Source: Ursus arctos
Taxonomy: Eukaryota > Chordata > Mammalia > Carnivora > Ursidae
Direction: 5' to 3'
Length of the DNA: 64,000 nt
Assembly: GCF_023065955.2 (NCBI RefSeq)
Contig: NW_026622808.1
Coordinates: 49,922,475 to 49,986,474, forward strand
In this document: one piece after another, positions 34,423-44,345 of the stretch
Layout of the letters: each line of letters begins with the position of its first letter
Position numbering within the stretch: the stretch's first letter is position 1
Notes under the pieces: model-generated
The model's database searches: none
Seen by the model: the letters and a program-made list of their open reading frames with translations, nothing else
Told to the model about the DNA's origin: nothing
Made by a program: the position numbers and the translations under genes

Positions 34423-35865
34423 TGTGTGGTGTTTTGGGTAGAGGTTACTGGAGATTACATTCATCTGAGAGAGTCGCCACAGGAGTTTCCAGAAGTGGAT
34501 GGAATTTATATCCTAGGCTTGGACGAGAGAATTTTCCCCCTCACGTTAGCAGCAGCCCATTGGTAATAATGCCGACCTGGAGCCCAGTGTCAGGAAGAGT
34601 TGTGAGACTGGTTCTGAGTTCTACAAAGAAAGCACAAAGCTTTGCTGATTAATAACGTTTGCCCTGGCAAAGGACATGAGGGTGATCCGTTTACTGCACA
34701 TTTAGTCATGACTAGAACATTTATGGAACTGCCATATCTGTTCCTCACCACAGAGGTACCTCAGAGCTGCCAACCAGGACTGAGAGGAAAGATCACAGTG
34801 CAGACCTGGGACATTTAAATTAGAAAATAATTTGAGCTGTAAAAACACAAGGGTCTATGGAATTTATCCTTAGTTGTGAGAAGATAAGCTCATAGATACT
34901 CTTGGGAGTCAAGATGACAGAAAGGTCACTTGGGTGAGAAACAGGAGGGGAAAAAATGCAAGCAATATGGCTGAGAACTTGTATTCCATACTGGCCCAGG
35001 AGAGTTTGGCAGATTTGCTATTTCTTCAGGAATTACTATTTCTTGGGTTTCTTATTTCTTTTCTTATCTCTTGAAAGTCTTTAGCAAAGTCTGCTTGGAA
35101 AATGTCAGCCTGTCTCATGTGTGCTGAGGGAAAATAAAGAAAGTTTTGGTTAAGGTTTGTCAGAATATAAATGGGGGGGAACTGCCCCCTGGTGGTAGGT
35201 TTGGAAAATCCCTAGTATGTCCAAGATGCCCAAAAGTGTTCCAGGAAGCACTCCCTGCTCATGATTTTCCATGGGAGAAGTAGTGGTAAAAGAATTCTGG
35301 GAAACATATATTATTTAATATGTTATACATATGTTATACATATGGTTTTCTTTTCTTGGCAATTCACCATATTTGTTAGTATGTTAAGTGCCTAAGAAGT
35401 CCCACGGTAAAGAAATTCTAACTCCTTTTAATTCAGGATTTCCAAAACTTATTTGAATACAGATGTGATTATTTTTAAAATTAACCTACCATGTTGGGAG
35501 ACATGAATCTTAGGGGCAAGGAAAGAATATAAGGTCATGTTTTCTTCCAATATGGAGATTTCCTTTCCAGAGCTTTTCCCTGATAAAACCTAGAAATCTC
35601 ACATTTTTATGTATAGCATTTTCGTGCATCTCCTTCAAGATTGGCATTAATAAAAGCTGGGTAAATGGTAAAGGATAATTTCCAGTTGGAGAGAACATAT
35701 TTACGTATTTTAAGTCACAATCTTTTGCCAAAGAAAAGCTAATAGAGTGTCAATACACTCAAGTTTTTCAGGTATAACTATCCAGTAGAAATTCTAGAAA
35801 TGATAGCACAGTTTATAGACAGCTCTCCTGATACTACAGCTCTTTATAGTGACTAGATGGGAAAA
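33960..35865. other. Repeat-poor unassigned sequence with (GT)n
   Basis: About 1.9 kb. Apart from the (GT)n at 34375 I recognise no named repeat and no gene. Small direct repeat ttatacatatg near 35326-35345. Confidence 0.4.
34375..34429. repeat. (GT)n microsatellite
   Basis: About 22 uninterrupted TG units, then ttgtgtgtgg. Likely length-polymorphic. Open frames starting here are repeat translations. Confidence 0.98.
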
Positions 35866-35869
35866 CACA

Positions 35870-36110
35870 CTGTGGGCTCTGAAGCCATATTTCTGGTGTT
35901 TGACAACCAGCGTACCTCTCACCCGCTGTGTAACCTTGGGCATGTTACATAACCTCCCTGTTCTCAACGTCTTTCTTCATCTCTGAACTGGAAATAACAG
36001 TCTGTCCTAGTTCTGTTGAAGAGTAAATGAGTTAAGACATGTAAAGTCTTAAAAGAATGCCTGGCAGTCGGCTAGTAATTTGTGTTTCTGAATCTGCACT
36101 ACTGAAGTCT
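35870..36110 (+). repeat. MIR, nearly full length
   Basis: 'gggctctgaagccatatttc', 'cgctgtgtaaccttgggcat', 'cttcatctctgaactggaaa' and 'aaagaatgcctggcagtcgg' match MIR in sense order. Confidence 0.85.
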
Positions 36111-36274
36111 GAAGTATGAAGCATCATTTAAAAGGAAAATAATTTTTTCCCTTTAAAAATATTGTTCTTTCATTTTGGGCCATGAGACCATTAAGAAATT
36201 TGGGCTATCACTAAAAGTATCAGGCTGATATTTTAGCTATTAACTCTTTTTATTTGGAAATACTTGGAAAATTT

Positions 36275-37095
36275 TCCTCTTAACGTTTTTTACAGTTGTG
36301 GTAAAACGTACATATGAGAAAACTTCCCCTTCTAACCATTTTTAAGTGTACAGTTCTGTGGTATTAAGTACGTTTATCTTGCTGGGCCATCATCACCACC
36401 ACCTAACTCCAGAACATTTTCATCATGACAAAATGACACTCTGTATCCACTAAGCAGTGACTCCTCATTTCGCCTTCCCTCCAGCCGCTGGCAACCATCA
36501 TTCCGCCTTCTGTCTCTATGAATTTGACTACTCTAGCAACCTCATATAAATGGAATCATACAATATTTGTCGTGTTGTGTCTGGTTTACTTCACTTAGCA
36601 GAAGTCTTCAAGGGTCTTCCATATTGTACCATGTGTCAGAATTTCATTCCTTATTATTCCTGAATAATAGTCCACTGAATGTATATACCACATTTTGTTT
36701 ATCAAGTCACCTGTCAATGGATGTCTGGCTTGTTTCGACCAGTGGTTATTGTGAATAATGCTATCAACACTGGTGTACAAATGCCTCTTCAGGAAGTCTC
36801 TGTTTACAATGCTTTTAGGTATACACCCCGGGGTAGAATTGCTGGTTCATATGGTAATTCTAGTTTAACGTTTTGAAGAATCACTGTACCGTTTTCCACA
36901 GGGGCTGCACCATTTTACATTCCCACCAACAGTGCACAGGATTCCAATTCCGACCAGTCTCACCAACACTTATTAGAAATACACACACACACACACACTG
37001 GCCACCCTAATGGACGTGAAGTGTTATCTTATTGTGGGATTTGATTTGCATTTTCCTAATCATCAGTGATGTTGAGTATTTAACATTTTTAAATG
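36275..37095 (-). repeat. Old L1 LINE fragment
   Basis: Reverse complement of L1 ORF2 C-terminus and 3' UTR: 'taaatggaatcatacaatat', 'ggggctgcaccattttacat', 'cattttcctaatcatcagtg'. Short (AC)n at 36978-36999. Inactive. Confidence 0.85.
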
Positions 37096-37184
37096 GCTTT
37101 AAAGCAGACTTCCATAGGAAGGGCACATATTTTAATCCCTAGCATTCATTTGACATTTAGATTTTCCTATATTCATATACATCT

Positions 37185-37383
37185 TTTTTTTTTTTTTTAA
37201 AAGATTTTATTTATCTATGTGACAGAGAGACAGCCAGTGAGAGAGGGAACACAGCAGGGGAGTGAGAGAGGAAGAAGCAGGCTCCCAGCGGAGGAGCCCG
37301 ACGTGGGACTCGATCCCGGAACGCCGGTATCACGCCCTGAGCCGAAGGCAGACGCTTTAACGACTGCGCTACCCAGGCGCCCC
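37185..37383 (-). repeat. Can-SINE, young type, left of a head-to-tail pair
   Basis: Reverse-oriented; flanked by catctttttttt on the left (about 37180) and again between the pair (about 37385). Confidence 0.93.
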
Positions 37384-37389
37384 TCATCT

Positions 37390-37591
37390 TTTTTTTTTTT
37401 TTTAAAGATTTTATTTATTTATTTGACAGAGAGAGAGACAGCCAGCGAGAGAGGGAACACAAGCAGGGGGGTGGGAGAGGAAGAAGCAGGCTCCCATGGG
37501 AAGAGCCTGATGTGGGGCTCGATCCCAGAACTCCAGGATCACGCCCTGAGCAGAAGGCAGACGCTTAACGACTGAGCCACCCAGGCCCTCC
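37390..37591 (-). repeat. Can-SINE, young type, right of a head-to-tail pair
   Basis: Reverse-oriented; head ends gccacccaggccctcc, with the usual terminal CGCCCC changed. The outer duplication tcatatacatct occurs at 37173-37184 and 37592-37603. Confidence 0.93.
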
Positions 37592-37609
37592 TCATATACA
37601 TCTTTGATG

Positions 37610-38180
37610 ATTTTAAAGTAATTTCTCGCTTGGAAGGGAAAAAAAGTTTTCTATTTATTTTAATTTATTAAGTATTATATTTTTCCTAAAATGTAATTTA
37701 ACCAGACTGTCTTATACAAAGTCTAGAAGCTACACATTTTCCAGGGGCCTAGAAAGATTATTCTAGATCTGAAAAACAAGCAAACAAACTTACTGCCTTC
37801 TAAATATGAAAACTACCCAATATAAAGTAAAAAACATTTACATTAATATCCACAAAAATCAACATATTGTCAAACTTTGTTAGTTGATAAATTGTAGTTT
37901 ATATTAAGTTACCTTATGTTTTAAAATAATTTCAAGTTACGTTTTTACTTGGCATGAATCATCAAGGGTACAGGATGAGTCTTGAAGAGTTACAGCCAAT
38001 AATAAACTAAATGAGTTTCTTGAAGGAAACAATTTCAAAATCAGAATAAAAAAGTCTTTAAAAAAGGAACAGAGCAAAAAATTTTCTTTAATGTGGGGTA
38101 TGTGTGTGTTTTAGTATGCCTGCTATCACGTAGGGTGAGTATCTAAATGTAAAAATTACTAGGGCTGACAAATATCTTTA
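37610..38180. other. Unassigned AT-rich sequence
   Basis: No gene or named repeat recognised. Confidence 0.4.
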
Positions 38181-39410
38181 AATGTCCCTCACTGTAATAA
38201 CTCAAATTAAAACAAATTAAACACACTAAAAACCTCTGCCCTTTAGGGCACCTGAGTGGCTCAGTCGGTTAAGCATCTGCCCTCAGATCATGATCTCAGG
38301 GTCCTGAGATGGAGCCCAATCAGGCTCCCTGCTCAGGGGGCTCCCTCTGCCTCCCACCCCCCCCACTTGCGTTCTCTTTCTCAAACAAATAAAATCTTAA
38401 ATAATAATAATAATAAATAAATAAATAATAAATAAATAAATAAATAAAAACCTCTGCCCTTCAAAAGACAACATTGAGAAAAAGAGAAAAGAAGCTAGAC
38501 ACTGGGAGAAAGTATTTGCAAAGCATACATTTGAGAAAGGGCTTGCATCCAGAATATATAAAGAATTCTCAAAATTCAATAAGAAAACAAAACATCCAAT
38601 TTTTTAAGAAATGCACAAAAGATTGAATCAGACAGTTCACTGAGAAGATACACAGATGGCAAGTTGGAACATGAAAAGATATTTAGCATCAGTTGTCTTT
38701 AGGGAAATGCAAGTTAAAACCACATGGAGTCACTAGTACGTACCTATTAGAATGGATGAAACGGAAAAAGACTGGTCATACCAAGTACTGACAAGAATGA
38801 GAAGGAACTGGAACTCTCTCTCAGTGCAGGTGGGGGTGTAAAATTGTACAACCACTTTAGAAAACCGTTTGGCAATTTCCCAAAAAGTTAGACATACACT
38901 TACCATACGATCCAGCCATTCCACTCCCCTCTATATCCACATAAAGGTTTACACATGAATATTCGTAGTAGCATTATTTGTAATAGTGAAAAACTAGAAA
39001 CAATTGAAATGTCCACCAATGGTGAATAAATACACAAATGGAGATAATTCATATAATGGAATTCAACTCAACAATAAAAAGGAATGGACCATCTATAATA
39101 CTACAGCACGGACAAATCTCAAAATAATTATGCTGAGTGAAAGATGCCCGACTAAATGATTTGTAGTGTAGGATTTCATTTATATAAAACTGTAGGAAAC
39201 GCAAACTAATATACAGTGATAGAAACAAGATCAGTGGCTGCCTGGGGCAAGAGAGGGGCTAGGTAGGAGGGGGGGATGACAAAGGTGCATGAGGAGACTT
39301 TTGGGAACGATGGATGTTTTCATTAACTTGATTATGGTGATGGCTTCATGAGTATAAGCATGTGTCAAAACTTATCAAACTGTCCACTTTATGTTTTTGG
39401 CTTCTCAGCT
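38181..39410 (+). repeat. Old L1 LINE 3' portion
   Basis: Sense-strand L1: 'atccagaatatataaagaat', 'cattatttgtaatagtgaaa', 'tcagtggctgcctggggcaa', 'gattatggtgatggcttcat'. Interrupted by the SINE at 38244-38444. Many stops; inactive. Confidence 0.83.
38244..38444 (+). repeat. Can-SINE with expanded (TAA)n/(TAAA)n tail
   Basis: Head gcacctgagtggctcagtcg, older body, tail grown into about 55 bp of TAA/TAAA units. Exact 17-bp TSD taaaaacctctgccctt at 38227-38243 and 38445-38461. Confidence 0.95.
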
Positions 39411-39556
39411 CTAAGCTGCTGCTTTATTTTATTGCCAAAACAGTGCTGAACATGCAATAGAAAATAAGACACTTATGGTTCTCAGAGGATCCTCTTTCTT
39501 AATTATATTTGAAAATATGTTGTCAGTTCCATCATTCTTCCTTCCGTCTCTTTGCC

Positions 39557-39993
39557 TTTTTGTTTGTTTTCTTTTTTGTTTGTTTGTTTCAAATTTTTAT
39601 TTAAATTCTAGTTAGTTAGCATATAGCATATTATTGGTTTCAGGAGAAGAATTTAGTGATTCGTCACTTTCATACAACACCCGGTGCTCATCACAAGTGT
39701 CCTCTTTAATCCCCATCACCCAGCTAGCCCATCCCCCCCCCCAGCAACCCTCAGTTTGTTCTCTATAGTTAAGAGTCTCCTATGGTTTGCTTCCCTCTTT
39801 TTTTTTTTCCCTTCTCCATGTTCATCTGTTTTGTTTCTTAAATTCCATATATGAGTGAAATCATACGGTATTTGTCTTTCTCTGACTTATTCTGCTTCGC
39901 ATAATACACTCTAGCTCCATCCATGTCATTGCAAATGGCGGGATTTCATTCTTTTTGATGGCTGAGTAATATTCCATTATATATTATATTTTT
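39557..39993 (-). repeat. Carnivore L1 3' end, 5'-truncated
   Basis: Reverse-oriented, starting with (GTTT)n in place of poly(T), then 'attctagttagttagcatat', 'cacccggtgctcatcacaag', 'ttccatatatgagtgaaatc' and 'gctgagtaatattccattat'. About 435 bp kept. Confidence 0.88.
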
Positions 39994-40320
39994 TGTTTTC
40001 TTGAGACATCAGTGACACACAGCTCTGTATAAGTTTAAGGTGTACAGCACAGTGACTTGCCATAAACTTATTGTAAAAATATTACCAAAATAAATTTAGT
40101 TAACATCCCTCTCCTCATGTAGTTACATTTTTCCCTCAAATTTTGCACTTTATTTTTATTTATTTTTTAAAGTAAACTCTACACTCAACCTGGGGCTCAA
40201 ACTCATGATCCCGAGATCAAGAGTTTCATGACCTACTGACTGAGCCACAAAGCACCCCCAAAATTTTCCACTTTGAATATGTGCAGTTTAGTGCTGGTCA
40301 GTTATACCTTCAGGAAGCTA
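39994..40320 (-). repeat. Older L1 3' UTR fragment with SINE inside
   Basis: 'agtttaaggtgtacagcaca' and 'aatttagttaacatccctct' match older L1 3' UTR text in reverse. Interrupted at 40151-40260. Confidence 0.6.
40151..40260 (-). repeat. Can-SINE, short copy
   Basis: About 110 bp: tail plus tRNA-like head, lacking most of the CT-rich body. TSD aaattttgcacttt (40137-40150) against aaattttccacttt (40261-40274), one mismatch. Confidence 0.85.
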
Positions 40321-40912
40321 CTAAGAAAAGCCCTTAGTTGTAACAATTAAACAATGTACAAGTATATAAAGAATCTCCTCTCATCTGGCACCATCCATGA
40401 GATCATTTCCTCGAGGCCACTAACATGAATAGTCTGGGGGGCACATCCTTCCATACATTCTCTCTACTTACATAAACGTATGACCACGTTGTAGGGTTTA
40501 AACATTTTGTAAAATGGGGGAACCCATTCCATTTTTAGGGAATTTTATTAGGGTTTTAGAAAAACCTCTTGTTATGCATAAACATTTCTAGGTGTTCTCA
40601 TATTGAGGCTAATTTTGAACAGCCAACATGCTTTAGATGCTTTTCCAGCAAAGGGGATATAAAACCACAACTAGAAGCATCTGGCTTTGCAGGAAATTAC
40701 TAGATGGAGGAGCCCGTCTTCATTGAGGGAGAGATAAGACCAAATTCTTTCTATAGCAAGAGCCTGTTTTCCACAAGATGTAATTTAATCTAGAAAAGGA
40801 AAACGATTTTGTGTTCTAAACTGTAATTAAATTCGCACTCCAGGTTACACATTGCACAGAGATATGAGATGTAAACACGTTCGATTGTAAACAGACCTTT
40901 CAGGATTGTTTT

Positions 40913-41018
40913 GATTGCAAACTAGAATATTGTACTGACTCCAGGGTTTTACTACAGGTCAGGATGATTGCAAACTAGAATATTGTACCAACTCCAGGGT
41001 TTTACTACCGGTCAGGAT
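40913..41018. repeat. Tandem duplication, 53-bp unit, two copies
   Basis: Units 40913-40965 and 40966-41018, each starting gattgcaaactagaatattg and ending ggtcaggat, with three mismatches. A decayed partial third copy may precede them (gattgtaaacag near 40883). Confidence 0.95.
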
Positions 41019-41206
41019 GACTGAAAAAAAACCCCTTCAATTCAAAAAATTTTAAAATATATGCTGACTGTGAAAAGTGCAAAAAGATACACAAGTATAT
41101 AGGACAAAATTTTCTTCTCTCTGCTCTGCCCCTCATTTCATCTGTTAGACAATCACTGTCAACAACCTGCAGGTATCTTTCCAGACTATATGGTGCCTGT
41201 GGGCAT

Positions 41207-41250
41207 GCATGTGCGTGTGTGTGTGTGTGCACACGTGTGCGCGTGCCTGC
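41207..41250. repeat. Alternating GT/GC tract (Z-DNA-prone)
   Basis: Runs catgcatgtgcgtgtgtgtg then gtgcacacgtgtgcgcgtgc, nearly perfect purine-pyrimidine alternation. Confidence 0.9.
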
Positions 41251-41274
41251 TTTTCTTTTTGGTTTGCTTTTTCT

Positions 41275-41990
41275 TTCAAGTTTAAAAAAATTCTGATAAA
41301 ATAGATAGGACATAAATCTGCCATTTTCACCATTTTCAGGGCCATTTTCATCATTTTTTTAAAAAAAGATTTTATTTATTCATTTGACAGAGATAGAGAC
41401 AGCCAGCGAGAGAGGGAACACAAGCAGGGGGAGTGGGAGAGGAAGAAGCAGGCTCCCAGCGGAGGAGCCTGATGTGGGGCTCGATCCCATAACGCCAGGA
41501 TCACGCCCTGAGCCGAAGGCAGACGCTTAACCACTGTGCCACCCAGGCGCCCCATTTTCAACATTTTTAAGTGTACAATTCATTGGCATTAATTACAGTC
41601 ACGATGTTGTGCAACCATCACCACCATCTATCTCCAAAACTTTTTCAGCACCTCAAACAGTAGCCATTAATCACTTACCCCCCATTCCTCCCTCGTCCCA
41701 GCTCCTGGTAATTTCTACTTGCTCTATGAATTTGCCTATTCCAGACAATTCACTTAAGTTGAATCATACAATGTTTGTCCTTATGTGTCACTTAGCGTAA
41801 TGTTTTCAAGGTTCATCCATGTTGTAGCATGTATCAGAACTTCATTCCTCTTTATGGCTAAAGAATATTCCATTGAAGACCAGATTTTGCTTATCCACCC
41901 ATCTGCCGATGGACACTTAGGGTTGTGTTCATTTGCTTTCAACAAACATGATCCTAACAGACACAATTTCGGCCTGATTTCCCCTTTTAC
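41275..41990 (-). repeat. Old L1 LINE fragment
   Basis: Reverse-oriented: 'ttttaagtgtacaattcatt', 'tgaatcatacaatgtttgtc', 'ctaaagaatattccattgaa', 'catctgccgatggacactta'. Interrupted by the SINE at 41359-41551. Confidence 0.82.
41359..41551 (-). repeat. Can-SINE, young type
   Basis: Reverse-oriented. TSD ccattttcatcattttt (41342-41358) against ccattttcaacattttt (41552-41568), one mismatch. Sits in L1. Confidence 0.95.
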
Positions 41991-42370
41991 TTGACACATT
42001 TCATGGGCCACATTGTTCTATTGGATGGAAATGCCATCACTTATTTACTACTCTTCTATTAATAGATACATAAACCGCCCCCGTATTTTTGCTATTAAAA
42101 CAACACTAGAGCGATCTCACTTGTACATACAGCATTTTGTATTCGTACCAGTTTTCCTGGAAGATAAAGTTCTATTATCTGGTTCACAGAAATGTGCATT
42201 TAACATTTTGATAAATACTGCCAAGTTAGCTTCCAAAAATATTGCCCCGACTGACAGTCTCATCAACAGTAACTATGAGAGCCTTTTTGTCCATGTCTTT
42301 CCCACAAGCGGTATTTAGAATTTTTTTCATCCTTGCCAGTCTGACAGGTGCACTTGGTTATTTAAACAAG
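41991..42370 (-). repeat. Old L1-like fragment (tentative)
   Basis: 'tgcatttaacattttgataa' and 'ccttgccagtctgacaggtg' suggest diverged L1 in reverse. Its last ~40 bp are an imperfect inverted match to 43261-43300. Confidence 0.5.
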
Positions 42371-43014
42371 GTACACTATAATCGGCGCTGATATTCAGCA
42401 GCAATGCATATACGCAGCTGCGCTCGATATTAAAATACTAAAATTTTCTCCATAGTGGTGGGCAAGTGATCACTGCCCTGAGCCCCACCCTTCAACCCCA
42501 CCCACTTCCATACAATCCAGCACATGAAGGGTAAATACCCTCCCCAGCACTACGGGTCTATACCTGGTCAAGGTGGTCCTTATTTGTGTTGATCGGTTAG
42601 CATTTAGAATCTCGCTCCTGCCCCTACGAGGCTAATTTTTTTTTGAGGCCCACTGATTATCTCCTTGCTCTAATTCTGAATTTCTAGCCCTGTAAAGCAA
42701 TCATCCGCCTCAATGACGAGACCTGTGCTCCTGAGATCAGGGACCCTGTCTCTCTCATTCATTCTGTCACTCCCAGAATGGTTTCCAAGTACATCATCCA
42801 CAGCAGTTGCCAGTCCAGGATCCCAGAATATTATCATGAAAACACCAGCCTGGCCCCTGAAGAACTTACAGGCCAGTAAGGCAGGTAGGAAAAATAACTG
42901 AAGAACGAAATAAAGAAAAGAATTCTCAGTAAGAATGAGTGTCATAAAGGAGACAGGCTCTGACGATGAGTGAATGAATGGTTAAGGGCTGCCCTCTTTG
43001 CTGATCTGTGCATC
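42371..43014. other. Unassigned sequence
   Basis: No gene or named repeat recognised. Confidence 0.4.
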
Positions 43015-43033
43015 CTCTCTGTTACCTACTTTA

Positions 43034-43226
43034 TGTATTTTTTATTTTTTTATTTATTCATTTGAGAGAGAGAATGAGAACATGAGCAGAGGGGAGGGGC
43101 AGAGGGATAGAGAGAAGCAGATTCCCCGATGAGTAGGGAGCCTGATGTGGGACTTGATCCCAGGACCCTGGGATCACGACCCAAGCTGAAGGCAGATGCT
43201 TAACTGACTGGGCCACCCAGGCGCCC
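43034..43226 (-). repeat. Can-SINE, older type
   Basis: Reverse-oriented. TSD ctctctgttacctacttta (43015-43033) against ctctcttctacctacttta (43227-43245), two mismatches, 19 bp. Confidence 0.94.
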
Positions 43227-43245
43227 CTCTCTTCTACCTACTTTA

Positions 43246-43539
43246 AATAGGCAAGCTCATCACCTGTCAGACTGGCAAGGACGAAAAGAATTTTGAATGC
43301 TCCTTATTGCGAGGATATGGACAAAAATGCTGTCATAGTTACTAGCTGACAAGAATGTCTGTAGGGGTGATATTTTTGGGAGACAATGTCAGTGGGTGGG
43401 GGTTCTCTTTAGCAGACAGGTCTGAGACAGAAAAGAACATGCAAAGGGGTCAGGAGCAGGGAGGGAGGGCATGAAGGCTATGCCAGATAGTGGGCGCAAA
43501 GGCTCACGGGTAGTGGGTCACACAGATAGTGTGTGCAAA
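43246..43539. other. Short L1-like stretch and unassigned sequence
   Basis: 43258-43360 looks like diverged L1 in sense orientation ('cctgtcagactggcaaggac', 'aggatatggacaaaaatgct'). The rest is unassigned. Confidence 0.4.
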
Positions 43540-43555
43540 AGAGATGGTGTGATTT

Positions 43556-43749
43556 TTTTTTTTTAAAGATTTTATTTATTTGACAGAGAGAGAGACAGCC
43601 AGCGAGAGAGGGAACACAGGCAGGGGGAGTGGGAGAGGAAGAAGCAGGCTCCCAGTGGATGAGCCTGATGCGGGGCTCGATCCCAGGACCCTGGGATCAT
43701 GCCCTGAGCTGAAGGCAGACGCCCAATGACTGAGCCACCCAGGCGCCCC
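43556..43749 (-). repeat. Can-SINE, young type
   Basis: Reverse-oriented. Exact 16-bp TSD agagatggtgtgattt at 43540-43555 and 43750-43765. Confidence 0.97.
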
Positions 43750-43765
43750 AGAGATGGTGTGATTT

Positions 43766-44150
43766 AGACGGACAGGAAGAAGGTATGAGTGAGTCCAGAA
43801 TGCTAAGAGGGAGAGGGTGGAGATAAGCAGCCACGGCCAGATCATGCCATGCCTTACAGATTGCAGCCAAGAGTCTGAGATGACCTGATTTATAATTTAA
43901 GATCCTACATCACTTAAGTTTATATTCTCTGAGTCTTCTCAAAGTACCCAAATGACTACGAGTTTGAGAGATGCTCTGAGATGCACTTTTATCCTTAACC
44001 TCGCAGGTCCCTGTGATAGCGGCGTGGACAGTGCCTACAAGCCCAGGGTTAGACGTGGTCCCCCGCCACGTCCCCTCCATCTTTAAGGCTCCGCAAAATC
44101 AAACAACAGAAATTTCCATCCCTGAAGGACACTCTACTTTGCTCAATGAT
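43766..44150. other. Unassigned sequence
   Basis: No named feature seen. Confidence 0.4.
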
Positions 44151-44154
44151 AAAA

Positions 44155-44345
44155 TCAGCTACTAACTACTGAGCACTTGTTTGTGCTCACCATTCTTCCA
44201 AGTGCTTTCTATCTATTCACTCGTTTCATCTACTCATCCTCATCTACTCAAAAAAACGAGGCAAAGGAAGATTAATCATTTTGACCATAGTCATAGACGT
44301 GGTCAGTGGCAGAGCAAGAATCTTGAGTCCGTATCCTTGACTGCT
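44155..44345 (-). repeat. MIR remnant
   Basis: 'actactgagcacttgtttgt', 'aaaacgaggcaaaggaagat' and 'tggcagagcaagaatcttga' follow reverse MIR. Confidence 0.7.

Larger units (their letters stand above)
40321..41270. other. Unassigned; contains 53-bp tandem duplication and GT-rich tract
   Basis: No gene seen. The tandem duplication (40913-41018) and the alternating GT/GC tract (41207-41250) are listed separately. Confidence 0.45.

Noticed and set aside
34378..34652. Cysteine/valine-rich frames
   Set aside because: They start in the (GT)n microsatellite; the CVCV pattern is repeat translation.
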